The notes under the pieces: model-generated
What the model was told of the DNA's origin: nothing
What the model saw: only the letters and a program-made list of their open reading frames with translations
Database searches by the model: none
Assembly: GCF_017745275.1 (NCBI RefSeq)
Contig: NZ_JAGHZS010000005.1
Coordinates: forward strand, 124,001 to 188,000
DNA: 64,000 nucleotides
Direction of reading: 5' to 3'
DNA from: Chitinophaga sp.
Lineage (GTDB): Bacteria > Bacteroidota > Bacteroidia > Chitinophagales > Chitinophagaceae
Made by a program: the position numbers and the translations under genes
Shown here: one piece after another, positions 50,123 to 58,534 of the stretch
Numbering within the stretch: the first letter of the stretch is position 1
How the letters are laid out: each line of letters starts with the position of its first letter

Positions 50123-52196
50123 ATTTCACCAGTAATCCGTTGCTGATATTTTCTGGGACGGTTTGGTAACCCTCAAACGTCAGCGAGGCAGATGCCCTGC
50201 CGGAAGAGAGTGTACGCAGCACCGTTATATACCCGAATAATTCAGATAGCGGTACCAGGGCGTTGATGGTTTGCAGTTGTGCCTGCATGTCGATGTGTTT
50301 GATCACACCGCGGCGCCTGTTCAGATCACCGGTAATAGCACCGGTATATTCTTCCGGCATGCTTACTTCCACGTTCATCCAGGGTTCCAGCAGGCGGGGT
50401 GCCGCCTGGGTGGCAATCTTTTTGAACCCGATGATAGCAGCCGTTTCAAAGTCCAGCGCATGCGAGTCGGTGTCATGGATTTTTCCATCGAGTAACCTGA
50501 CGCGCATTGATTTCACCGGGTAGCCTGCCAGGGCGCCATTCAGCATGGCCGATTCAAATCCTTTGCTGATAGCAGGAATGAATTCTTTGGGTATAGCACC
50601 ACCTTTGATTTCGTTGATGAATTCCAGTCCGGGGGTATCATCTTCTTTTGGCGACAGCTCAAAGGATATTTCCGCAAAATTACCGGAGCCACCGTTTTGT
50701 TTTTTATACACTTCGCGGTGGGTAACCGTTTTTGTGAATATTTCCTTATACGCAATCTGTGGTTTGCCCTTATTGACTTCCAGGTGGTATTGCGACGCCA
50801 GCTTTTCCAGCACCACTTCCAGGTGGAGTTCGCCCATTCCTTTCAAAATCGTTTGCCCGGTGGCGTTATCTACAGCCACGCTGAGTGTAGGATCTTCATC
50901 CAGCAGGCGTGCCAGGGCTTCGCCGAGTTTGTCATTGTCTTTGGCTAGTTTGGCTTCAATCGCATATCCAATCATCGGTTCGGGGAAGCTGATTTGCTCC
51001 AGTAATACCGGGTGATCAGGATGCGACAGGGAGTCGCCGGTTTTCACTTCTTTCAAACCTACTACTGCGCCAATGTCGCCGGTGCTGATTTCCTCCACGC
51101 TTTCAAATTTATCGGACATGATGCGCATTAGGCGGCTGATCCTGACTTTGCGCCCGGTGCGACTGTTCCATAGCGTATCTCCGCTGCGCAGGGTGCCGGC
51201 ATACACACGGACTAACGTTAACTTGCCTACGTAATCATCGGTGATGATTTTGAATGCCAGGGCAGCCAGTGGAGATGTTTCACTAACGGGTATCTGCACG
51301 GGCTCGTCTGTTTCCGGGTTGACCGCTTTAATGCTGGCAATATCCGAAGGTGCGGGCAGGTACAGCGCTACTGCATCCAGCAACGGTTGTATGCCTTTAT
51401 TTTTATAGGCAGCACCGGCCAGTACAGGCACCGCTTCCATGCGGAGCGTGGCGCCGCGAAGGGCGGAGTAAAGATCGGCCGTCGTGATGCTTTCCGGCGC
51501 GGTGGTATATTTATTCAACAGCGCCTCATCCAGCAGGGACAATTCCTCCAGCAGCTCCTGCCTGGCTTCTTCCGCAGCAGCGAGTAGTTCGCGTGGTATA
51601 TCTACCGTATTATATGTTTTACCATCGGCAGTATCCCATATGATGGCTTTCATGGTAATGAGATCAATGACACCGGCAAAATCGTCTTCGGCTCCAATGG
51701 GTATTTGCACAGGCAGTGCATTAGCGTTTAGCCGTTCCCGTATTTCATTGACTACCCTCCGGAAGTCGGCACCCTGCCGGTCCATTTTGTTGATGAACGC
51801 AATGCGGGGAATGTTATAGTGATTGGCCTGATGCCATACGGTTTCCGATTGCGGCTGCACGCCGGAGCGGGCGCAGAATACAGCGATGGCGCTATCCAGC
51901 ACGCGCAACGAACGTTCTACTTCCGCGGTGAAATCCACGTGGCCCGGAGTATCAATAATATTGATCTGCCAGGTATTGTCCTGGTGTTGCCAGTAAGTAG
52001 TGATCGCAGCAGATGAAATAGTGATACCTCTTTTTTCTTCCTGTGGATCGCTGTCCATAACGGTATTGCCTTCGTCTACATTACCCAGTTTATGCGTAAA
52101 GCCGGTGAAGTAAAGCATGCGTTCTGTGAGCGTTGTTTTACCTGCGTCGACATGTGCCATGATACCTATATTTCTAAAATCTGCTAAGCGTTTCAT
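50121..52196 (-). CDS. Elongation factor G paralogue (EF-G2 type)
   Basis: 691 residues with all five EF-G domains. G1 is AHVDAGKTT (about 15-23), the switch I region ends in EKRGITI, G3 is DTPGHVDF, G4 is NKMDRQG and G5 lies in the loop near AGAAYKNKG. Domain II starts about 300, III about 405, IV about 480 (KKQNGGSGNFAEISFEL at the tip side) and V about 600 (EPWMNVEVSMPEEYTGAITGDLNRRRG). Domains and length fit a translocation GTPase, not a TetQ-like protection protein. It is not with rpsL or rpsG as a housekeeping fusA would be, so it is probably a second copy, as described in Bacteroides (FusA2). A long leader with mini-ORFs and terminators precedes it, implying strong control. Confidence 0.88.
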   Translation of the reverse strand: MKRLADFRNIGIMAHVDAGKTTLTERMLYFTGFTHKLGNVDEGNTVMDSDPQEEKRGITISSAAITTYWQHQDNTWQINIIDTPGHVDFTAEVERSLRVLDSAIAVFCARSGVQPQSETVWHQANHYNIPRIAFINKMDRQGADFRRVVNEIRERLNANALPVQIPIGAEDDFAGVIDLITMKAIIWDTADGKTYNTVDIPRELLAAAEEARQELLEELSLLDEALLNKYTTAPESITTADLYSALRGATLRMEAVPVLAGAAYKNKGIQPLLDAVALYLPAPSDIASIKAVNPETDEPVQIPVSETSPLAALAFKIITDDYVGKLTLVRVYAGTLRSGDTLWNSRTGRKVRISRLMRIMSDKFESVEEISTGDIGAVVGLKEVKTGDSLSHPDHPVLLEQISFPEPMIGYAIEAKLAKDNDKLGEALARLLDEDPTLSVAVDNATGQTILKGMGELHLEVVLEKLASQYHLEVNKGKPQIAYKEIFTKTVTHREVYKKQNGGSGNFAEISFELSPKEDDTPGLEFINEIKGGAIPKEFIPAISKGFESAMLNGALAGYPVKSMRVRLLDGKIHDTDSHALDFETAAIIGFKKIATQAAPRLLEPWMNVEVSMPEEYTGAITGDLNRRRGVIKHIDMQAQLQTINALVPLSELFGYITVLRTLSSGRASASLTFEGYQTVPENISNGLLVK

Positions 52197-52222
52197 ATAT
52201 TTTGCTGTTTAAAAAGGGAATT

Positions 52223-52256
52223 AAAAAAGCCTCTCATCGGGTAATGAGAGGCTTTT
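52223..52256 (-). terminator. Terminator 2 in the EF-G2 leader
   Basis: A 13-bp stem (AAAAGCCTCTCAT with ATGAGAGGCTTTT) and a 6-nt loop are followed on the minus strand by six T. It ends 26 nt before the EF-G ATG, so transcription must pass it for expression. Confidence 0.85.
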
Positions 52257-52282
52257 GCAAACATGCAACAGGAGGCCCTGCA

Positions 52283-52345
52283 TTACCGGTAAAACCGTGT
52301 AACTAACAATGCTTTAATAATAAATTTCCTGTTGGTGTTGCTCAT
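52283..52345 (-). CDS. Leader mini-ORF 2 of EF-G2, 20 aa
   Basis: ATG at 52345 to TAA at 52283. It encodes MSNTNRKFIIKALLVTRFYR, a basic, partly hydrophobic peptide of a type often seen in leader sequences. Its CAACAGG (52334-52328) can pair with CCTGTTG downstream (52272-52266), and its end lies in a small CGGT/ACCG hairpin. Terminator 2 starts 27 nt later. Translation is unproven; the position between two terminators is the main support. Confidence 0.4.
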   Translation of the reverse strand: MSNTNRKFIIKALLVTRFYR

Positions 52346-52390
52346 TACTGATAATTAATTTGTTTGGAAAATTGGGGTGGTAGGGGAAGC

Positions 52391-52421
52391 AAATAAAAAG
52401 GCCTCTTCGGATGAAGAGGCC
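52391..52421 (-). terminator. Terminator 1 in the EF-G2 leader
   Basis: A 9-bp GC-rich stem (GGCCTCTTC with GAAGAGGCC) with loop ATCC is followed on the minus strand by TTTTTATTT. It begins 36 nt after the stop of leader mini-ORF 1. Confidence 0.87.
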
Positions 52422-52456
52422 CCATGAAATGATTTCAGGAGTTATATATTAACCTC

Positions 52457-52579
52457 TCATATCCGGGATGGATCTGCCTCCCCGTCTTGAATTAAGACAA
52501 TACAAGTACTTGCAATTACTGCTCTGATAACAGTAGCTGTGTGCCTGGTTGCCTGATATGTGAGTTTGTTTTTCATCAT
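52457..52579 (-). CDS. Leader mini-ORF 1 of EF-G2, 40 aa
   Basis: ATG ATG at 52579/52576 to TGA at 52457-52459, about 10-15 nt after the likely transcription start. The peptide begins MMKNKLTYQATRHTATVIRA and its middle is rich in Ile, Val, Ala and Thr. The last codons include GGGGAGGC (52483-52476), which can pair with the 5' arm of terminator 1. The stop codon lies in ATGAGAGG (52460-52453), which can pair with the 5' arm of terminator 2. This is the layout of a transcription-attenuation leader. I do not recognise the peptide family. Confidence 0.5.
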   Translation of the reverse strand: MMKNKLTYQATRHTATVIRAVIASTCIVLIQDGEADPSRI

Positions 52580-52594
52580 TTTTAAATTGCTTCG

Positions 52595-52625
52595 CAAAGA
52601 TACTTTAATTATATAAAAAAAACAA
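52595..52625 (-). promoter_or_regulatory. Promoter of the EF-G2 leader transcript
   Basis: On the minus strand, TTG (52625-52623) and a perfect -7 box TATCTTTG (52602-52595) are 20 bp apart, the same spacing as the parE promoter. Transcription would start near 52589, giving a leader of about 390 nt before EF-G. Confidence 0.65.
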
Positions 52626-52732
52626 TTCGTAAAGGATGGTAAAAAGAGCGGGGAGATATGATCTCCTCATTTTTCACATCTTTTTACAAAAAAATCCTAC
52701 CTATTTACCAACAAAGCCCGGAAGAAGGGATG

Positions 52733-52740
52733 TACTTTTG
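52733..52740 (+). promoter_or_regulatory. -7 box of the aldo/keto reductase gene
   Basis: TACTTTTG, a perfect TAnnTTTG box, is 86 bp before the ATG at 52826. No TTG is in the -33 region. Confidence 0.35.
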
Positions 52741-52825
52741 TGTTTTACCATTTACGGGTGAACGGAAACCCGAAGTCTGGTGTTATTGTATCGGACTCAT
52801 TTTTAATCATCATAAAACTTCCCAG

Positions 52826-53659
52826 ATGAATATTACAGACCTCAAGGGCACTGTATCTCTCGCTAATGGCGTACAGATGCCTTACTTTGGATTAGGTGTT
52901 TTCAAAACAAAAGATGGACAGGAAGTAATCGATTCCGTTACTTATGCGCTGGATGCAGGTTATCGTCATATTGATACTGCTGCTATTTATGGTAATGAAG
53001 AAGGAGTAGGGATCGCGATAGAAAAAAATGCGACCGACCGGAAAGATATTTTCCTGACCACTAAAGTATGGAATGCTGACCAGGGATATGACAGCACATT
53101 AAAGGCATTTGATTCCTCGCTGGCTAAATTGAAAACAGATTACCTGGACCTCTACCTGGTACACTGGCCGGTGAAAGGAAAGTACAAAGAAACCTGGCGT
53201 GCGCTGGAACAGTTGTATGCAGATGGCCGCGTGAAAGCAATTGGTGTCAGCAACTTCCTGCAGCATCAGCTGGAAGACTTATTCCAGACCGCTAAAGTAA
53301 TACCTATGGTTGACCAGCTGGAGTTTCATCCTTACCTGGTACAGCAGCCATTGCTGGACTTCTGCCAGCAGCACAAAATACAATATGAAGCCTGGAGTCC
53401 TTTGATGCAGGGTAAAGCCTTTGAAGTGCCGCTGCTGAAAGAACTGGCGGCTAAGTATAAAGTGTCTGTTGCTCAGTTGGTGCTGCGCTGGGACCTGCAG
53501 AAAGGGGTGGTGACCATTCCTAAAAGTATCCGCAGGGAACGCGTGATTTCCAATGCCGATATTTTCCATTTCAATATCAGTGAAGAAGATGTACAACGTA
53601 TTTCCGCATTAGATCGTGGAGAGCGTGTAGGGCCGGATCCGGCTAATTTTAATTTTTAA
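52826..53659 (+). CDS. Aldo/keto reductase
   Basis: 277 residues from ATG 52826, which matches the usual family N-terminus (LKGTVSLANGVQMPYFGLGVF); the longer frame to 52658 would begin before the promoter. The tetrad is Asp50 and Tyr55 (GYRHIDTAAIYGNE), Lys80 (LTTKVW) and His113 (DLYLVHWP). NADPH-binding residues lie in IPKSIRRERVISNADIFHF near the C-terminus. This type (2,5-diketo-gluconate or methylglyoxal reductase-like) reduces small aldehydes and ketones in the cytoplasm; the substrate is not predictable. Transcribed alone. Confidence 0.93.
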   Translation: MNITDLKGTVSLANGVQMPYFGLGVFKTKDGQEVIDSVTYALDAGYRHIDTAAIYGNEEGVGIAIEKNATDRKDIFLTTKVWNADQGYDSTLKAFDSSLAKLKTDYLDLYLVHWPVKGKYKETWRALEQLYADGRVKAIGVSNFLQHQLEDLFQTAKVIPMVDQLEFHPYLVQQPLLDFCQQHKIQYEAWSPLMQGKAFEVPLLKELAAKYKVSVAQLVLRWDLQKGVVTIPKSIRRERVISNADIFHFNISEEDVQRISALDRGERVGPDPANFNF

Positions 53660-53665
53660 TAGGGA

Positions 53666-53697
53666 TAGTTCCAGGCTGATTGTCGAGCCTGGAACTA
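53666..53697. terminator. Hairpin between convergent genes
   Basis: TAGTTCCAGGCT and its exact complement (12 bp) with an 8-nt loop lie between the aldo/keto reductase and PLP enzyme genes. No clear T tract follows on either strand, so termination is likely but may be weak. Confidence 0.5.
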
Positions 53698-53705
53698 CCT
53701 TCTTC

Positions 53706-54821
53706 TCAGGAAATAGCCGTAAAAAGCCGATCAATATCTTCCTTATTATTATAGAAATTAAGCGCTACTGTTAACCGGTTATTTTTATATCTCGCCATGA
53801 TATTGGCTTGTTCCGCCTTGGCATATTGTTCCGGTGTAATCTCCAGTAATTGAATAGCAGAGCGGTTTTCCGGTGCATAATCCGAAAGCCACCTGGTGTG
53901 ATGCGCTTTGGCTTGCTGCCCCAGGTAATTCACCAGCTCCTGTATATAAACGGATATATCGGTAATGCCTATACGTTGTAAATATTGTAAGGCATATCCC
54001 AATAACAAAATGTTGAGGAAAGGCAGGGTCCCCGTTTCAAATACCAGCGCATTTTTCTTTGGTGTAAACTTCGTGTAGTCTTGTACGAGCGCAAAGTCTG
54101 GTTGCTCATAATTCACGCTGTACCAGCTTAAAGCGGCAGGCGGGTATTTTTCAATCAGCTGTTTGGATACATACATGGCGCCGCTGCCATAGCCTGAGGT
54201 GACCCACTTATAGCCATGGAAGATCAGTACATCAATGTTACATTCCTGTACATCTATTTCATTTACTCCAAAGGATTGCGTGGCATCCACGATATGAATG
54301 AGCTGATGTTTTTTACATAACTCACCAATTTCTTTCAACTGCTGGCGGAAACCTGTTCTGAACATCACATGGCTGGTGATCAGTATTTTGGTAGCGGGTG
54401 TAATTTTTTGTGAGATGGCTTCCAGCGAAATGTTACCGTGATCATCGCTATTGACCAGGTGCACCGGATGGCCGTGGTGCAGCCATCCTACGAAGCTGGT
54501 GGGAAAATCATCCCGCATGCTGATGATTTCGTAGTGTTTGGGAAACATGCCCTGGAGTAAAGTCATGGCATGTGCGGTATTGGTAACGAAGGCTATATCA
54601 TCTGCGGCGGCACCAATCATGTTGGCAATCAATTGTCGTATGGCAGTCACCTGGTTATCCCAGCCCGGCATCACCATACGGCCTTTTTCGCTCAATTCCG
54701 TGAGCAGGGTATGGGCATATTGTGCAAGGGGAGTGCTTACCGGGCCACCGCCATTGGTAAAGAGGTATGTGCTTTTATTGGTTACCGGGTAGTCAGCTCT
54801 GATTGTTTCCCATTTGTTCAT
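53706..54821 (-). CDS. Class V PLP-dependent aminotransferase/desulfurase-like enzyme
   Basis: 371 residues with the class V fold. The PLP-binding lysine is Lys205 (FHGYKWVTSGYGSGAMYV), and the Asp that contacts the pyridine nitrogen is Asp179 (IVDATQSFG). Landmarks NTAHAMTLLQG and TSHVMFRTGFRQ are as in cysteine desulfurase and isopenicillin-N-epimerase-like proteins. The catalytic Cys loop of SufS/IscS is not evident, so a desulfurase role is unlikely. The egtE C-S lyase of ergothioneine synthesis belongs to this broad family and is missing from the egt unit 6 kb away; whether this is the missing lyase is an open guess. Transcribed alone. Confidence 0.8.
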   Translation of the reverse strand: MNKWETIRADYPVTNKSTYLFTNGGGPVSTPLAQYAHTLLTELSEKGRMVMPGWDNQVTAIRQLIANMIGAAADDIAFVTNTAHAMTLLQGMFPKHYEIISMRDDFPTSFVGWLHHGHPVHLVNSDDHGNISLEAISQKITPATKILITSHVMFRTGFRQQLKEIGELCKKHQLIHIVDATQSFGVNEIDVQECNIDVLIFHGYKWVTSGYGSGAMYVSKQLIEKYPPAALSWYSVNYEQPDFALVQDYTKFTPKKNALVFETGTLPFLNILLLGYALQYLQRIGITDISVYIQELVNYLGQQAKAHHTRWLSDYAPENRSAIQLLEITPEQYAKAEQANIMARYKNNRLTVALNFYNNKEDIDRLFTAIS

Positions 54822-54961
54822 ATCATTATACTATTTTATTAATTCCTGTACTATATTAAGCAAATTAAATCACTGAGCCGCCCCGGCGGAATGTTTATCT
54901 TTTTTATGTGATAACTTGCAGGGAGGTTGGTTATATTTCATTTATCATTTAAGGTTTTAGC

Positions 54962-57124
54962 ATGAAGAGAAAACAGCTTTTCATTTTTTGTTCAATTGTA
55001 TTTCTGACAGTCATTCAGGCGGTGGCCCAGCAGCAGCCTGTTTTCAGGAATGCTGCCGCTCCGGTGAATGAACGGGTTAATGACCTGTTACATACGCTGA
55101 CGCTGGCAGAAAAGATTTCACTGCTGGGATATAATAGTCCGGCTATACCGCGACTGCAGCTGCCGGCCTATAACTGGTGGAACGAAGCGTTGCATGGCAT
55201 TGCCAGGGGTGGAGAAGCCACGGTATACCCGCAGGCAATAGGCCTTTCGGCCACGTTTAATGCGGCACTGGCGCGGGAAGTAGCCAATACTATTTCCACG
55301 GAGGCCCGTGCCAAATATAACCTGGCGGTACAGCAGCACCGGCATGTGCAATATATGGGGCTGAACTTCTGGACTCCCAATATCAATATTTTCCGGGATC
55401 CCCGTTGGGGCCGCGGACAGGAAACTTATGGAGAAGATCCATTCCTGACGGCTACTATGGCCGGCGCTTTTGTGAAAGGCTTGCAGGGAGAGGTGCCCGG
55501 CGCATTGAAAACCGCCGCCTGCGCCAAGCATTTCGCGGTGCACAGCGGACCAGAGGCCGGTCGTCATAGTTTTAATGCGATCATAGATGAGAAAGATCTG
55601 AGAGAAACCTACCTCTATGCTTTTAAGAAGTTGGTAGATGGGAAGGTAGCCTCTATTATGTGTGCCTACAACCGGGTCAACAGTGAACCCTGTTGTACAG
55701 GTAATACCCTGTTGCAGGATATTCTGCGGCATGAGTGGAAATTTGGCGGGCAGGTAGTAACGGATTGCTGGGCGCTGGATGACATCTGGTTAAGGCATAA
55801 AGCCATTCCTACCCGGGAAGAGGTAGCCGCAGCGGCCATCAAAGCAGGCGTAAATCTCGATTGCGCCAATATTTTACAGGATGATGTTATGAACGCCATA
55901 AAAAACGGCCGGCTTACGCAGGCAGACGTAGACAGCGCCCTCAGCGCCAGTTTGCGTACGCAGTTGCAGTTGGGTTTGTACAATGCTCCGGCGGAGAGTC
56001 CTTACAGCCGCTATGGTATTGATAGTGTAAATAATGCCTATCATGCCGGCCTGGCACGGGAGGCCGCCCGTGAGAGCATGGTATTGCTTAAAAATAATGG
56101 CGTATTGCCTTTGCAGCGCGATAAATATGCTTCTATGCTGGTAGCGGGTTCCAACTCCGCCTCCCTGGAGGCGCTGATGGGCAACTACCATGGTGTATCC
56201 AGCGATATGGTAACCTTTGCAGCTGGTTTGGCTAAAGCTGCCGGCCCGGGTATGGCGATGCAGTATGACCAGGGATGTGATTTTACAGACACGCTGCATT
56301 TCGGCGGTATCTGGGCATCTGAAAATTGTGATGTTACAGTGGCGGTGATTGGCTTAACGCCCTTACTGGAAGGAGAGGAGGGCGATGCCTTTTTATCTGC
56401 CTCCGGTGGCGATAAAAATACGCTCAGTCTTCCCCGTTCTCAGATCCTCTTTATGAAAAAGCTGCGTGCAGCGCATAAGAAGCCTATTATTGCGGTGATC
56501 ACTTCCGGAAGTGCAGTAGATGTATCGGCTATTGCACCGTATGCAGATGCCGTTATTTTAGCCTGGTATCCGGGTGAGCAGGGCGGAAACGCCCTGGCGG
56601 ACATCATCTTCGGAAAATATTCGCCCGCAGGGCGACTGCCGGTTACCTTTTACCATTCCCTGAACGACCTGCCGGACTACCAGGATTATAGCATGAAAAA
56701 CCGTACCTACCGCTATTTTAAAGGCAATGTGGATTATCCGTTTGGCTACGGTCTTAGCTATACGAAATTTGACTATGCCTGGGAATCAGCGCTGGCAAAG
56801 CAGTATCGCAACCAGGACACGATTCGTGTAACCGTAGCTGTTAAAAACACCGGTGCTTGTGACGGCGATGAAGTGGTGCAGGCATATATCACTTATCCGA
56901 ATATGGAACGTATGCCGGTAAAGGAACTGAAGGCTTTTAAACGGGTACACGTAAAACAGGGAGGACAGGAAGTGGTACAGTTGGAAATACCGGTAGCAGA
57001 GCTGCAGAAATGGGATTTAGCCCAACATACCTGGAAGATATATAAAGGAACTTACCAGCTTAATATAGGCAAAAGTTCAGCAGATTTTGTGCTGACACGT
57101 ACTTTTAACCTGACAGGGAACTAA
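54962..57124 (+). CDS. GH3 family beta-glycosidase (beta-xylosidase-like)
   Basis: 720 residues with a signal peptide (MKRKQLFIFCSIVFLTVIQAVAQ). The GH3 N-terminal domain (about 35-320) has NWWNEALHGIAR, WTPNINIFRDPRWGRGQETYGEDP, the KH catalytic-loop segment AACAKHFAVHSGPE and the nucleophile Asp268 in VVTDCWALDD. The C-terminal domain (about 365-590) and a fibronectin III-like domain follow (DGDEVVQAYITYP...). NWWNEALHG and CxWALDD resemble xylan beta-xylosidases and arabinosidases rather than beta-glucosidases. Exported to the periplasm. No xylanase or SusCD gene adjoins it. Confidence 0.92.
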   Translation: MKRKQLFIFCSIVFLTVIQAVAQQQPVFRNAAAPVNERVNDLLHTLTLAEKISLLGYNSPAIPRLQLPAYNWWNEALHGIARGGEATVYPQAIGLSATFNAALAREVANTISTEARAKYNLAVQQHRHVQYMGLNFWTPNINIFRDPRWGRGQETYGEDPFLTATMAGAFVKGLQGEVPGALKTAACAKHFAVHSGPEAGRHSFNAIIDEKDLRETYLYAFKKLVDGKVASIMCAYNRVNSEPCCTGNTLLQDILRHEWKFGGQVVTDCWALDDIWLRHKAIPTREEVAAAAIKAGVNLDCANILQDDVMNAIKNGRLTQADVDSALSASLRTQLQLGLYNAPAESPYSRYGIDSVNNAYHAGLAREAARESMVLLKNNGVLPLQRDKYASMLVAGSNSASLEALMGNYHGVSSDMVTFAAGLAKAAGPGMAMQYDQGCDFTDTLHFGGIWASENCDVTVAVIGLTPLLEGEEGDAFLSASGGDKNTLSLPRSQILFMKKLRAAHKKPIIAVITSGSAVDVSAIAPYADAVILAWYPGEQGGNALADIIFGKYSPAGRLPVTFYHSLNDLPDYQDYSMKNRTYRYFKGNVDYPFGYGLSYTKFDYAWESALAKQYRNQDTIRVTVAVKNTGACDGDEVVQAYITYPNMERMPVKELKAFKRVHVKQGGQEVVQLEIPVAELQKWDLAQHTWKIYKGTYQLNIGKSSADFVLTRTFNLTGN

Positions 57125-57135
57125 ATGATGTTTGT

Positions 57136-57182
57136 AAAAAGGTAGTCCTACCGGCTATACGCCGGTAGGACTACCTTTTTTA
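57136..57182. terminator. Strong bidirectional terminator
   Basis: A 20-bp perfect stem with a 5-nt loop (AAAAAGGTAGTCCTACCGGC and complement) is flanked by A and T runs. It serves both the GH3 gene and the convergent antiporter gene, whose stop follows within 3 bp. Confidence 0.92.
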
Positions 57183-57183
57183 T

Positions 57184-58416
57184 TTATACCATGCGGTCCA
57201 CTACTTTTTTCAGGGTAAGCCCCTGTATGATGATAGAGAATAATACCACAAAGTAGCTGGCAGACAGGATGATTTCTTTATAGGGAGACTCAGGTAACGA
57301 CAATGCCAATGCTACCGAAATACCGCCTCTTAACCCCGCCCATACCAGGATGGAGATACTTTTATAGTTGATGTCGAGCGTACGTTTTAATAGTATAGCC
57401 GGCACCGTGATACTCAGCGCCCGGGCAATCAATACAAATAACGCCGCCAGCAGCCCGGTGAACCAGTAGTTTTTTAAGAATGGCATAATTACAATCTGGA
57501 GACCTATCATCACAAACAGGATGGTGTTCAATAGTTCATCTATCAGGCTCCATACGTTATGAAAATAGTGTTGCATATTTTCAGATTGTTTGGTACCAAG
57601 GGAAGTATTTCCCAGTATCAATCCGGCTGATACGGCCGCCAGAGGAATGGATACGTGTAACATGGCGCCCAGCACGGAAATAACCATCACCATGGATAAA
57701 GATACCATTACGATGATCTGGAAGTCATCCACCCGCTTCATGGTGCGGTAGGCAACAATAGCGGAAACCACGCCCAGTGCAATTCCACCGAATACTTCCT
57801 GTGAAAAAAGTGCAGCGGCATGTGCCAGTGATACGTGGGTATCAGCTTGTCCGGCTACTTCTTTAAGGATAACAAATAAGAGGATGCCGGTACCATCGTT
57901 CAGTAAAGATTCGCCGCCAATAATGGTTTCCAGCGCAGGAGGGACCTTCGATTTTTTCAGGATAGAGAGCACTGCTACCGGGTCGGTTGGCGAAATCAAG
58001 GCGCCAAAGAGGAGGCAATATACCAGTGGTATATCAATGCGCATCAGCATTGTGGCCCAATATAGCAGGAATCCAAATATAAAGGTAGATCCGATTACGC
58101 CCACGGTACTGAGTACCAATACGGGATAACGTTGTTCTTTTAGTTTGTTGAAATCGAAATGCAGGGCGCTGGCAAAGAGCAGGAAACCTAACATTATATC
58201 CAGCAGCGTGCCGGTGAAATCGATGCCGTTGGTAAGATCTTTAATAAAGGTAAATGCATCCGGAAATATTTTACCGGTTAAAGAAATGAGTAAGGATAAT
58301 ATGAGTGAAACCACGATCACGCCTATGGTTCCGGGCAATTTAATGAAACGGTTGTTAATGTAGGAAATTAACGCGCTAATGGTAACTAAAGCCGTTATGA
58401 GTGTAAAAGTGTTCAT
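57184..58416 (-). CDS. Cation:proton antiporter, CPA1 (NhaP-type)
   Basis: 410 residues from ATG 58416 (the longer frame needs a TTG). About 12 hydrophobic helices cover the whole length. Ion-binding motifs are FGALISPTDPVAVLSIL (about 139-155) with the TDP core, and IIGGESLLNDGTG (about 167-179) with the ND pair, both characteristic of CPA1 exchangers. It would exchange Na+ or K+ for protons across the inner membrane, helping pH and salt balance. There is no C-terminal regulatory tail. Transcribed alone, ending at the shared terminator. Confidence 0.93.
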   Translation of the reverse strand: MNTFTLITALVTISALISYINNRFIKLPGTIGVIVVSLILSLLISLTGKIFPDAFTFIKDLTNGIDFTGTLLDIMLGFLLFASALHFDFNKLKEQRYPVLVLSTVGVIGSTFIFGFLLYWATMLMRIDIPLVYCLLFGALISPTDPVAVLSILKKSKVPPALETIIGGESLLNDGTGILLFVILKEVAGQADTHVSLAHAAALFSQEVFGGIALGVVSAIVAYRTMKRVDDFQIIVMVSLSMVMVISVLGAMLHVSIPLAAVSAGLILGNTSLGTKQSENMQHYFHNVWSLIDELLNTILFVMIGLQIVIMPFLKNYWFTGLLAALFVLIARALSITVPAILLKRTLDINYKSISILVWAGLRGGISVALALSLPESPYKEIILSASYFVVLFSIIIQGLTLKKVVDRMV

Positions 58417-58534
58417 AAGCAAATCGAATAATGCCAGTTAAAAAATCAGGTTCCTAATGATGCTACAATTTTTCCGGGGGGCTTTAAAGATAGAAAAAAA
58501 TGTGGCAAATGATTATGTGACTGGGCAGTTCGAC

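Noticed and set aside
52658..52825. N-terminal extension of the aldo/keto reductase to 52658
   Set aside because: It runs across the promoter and adds 56 residues without family match; ATG 52826 gives the standard N-terminus.
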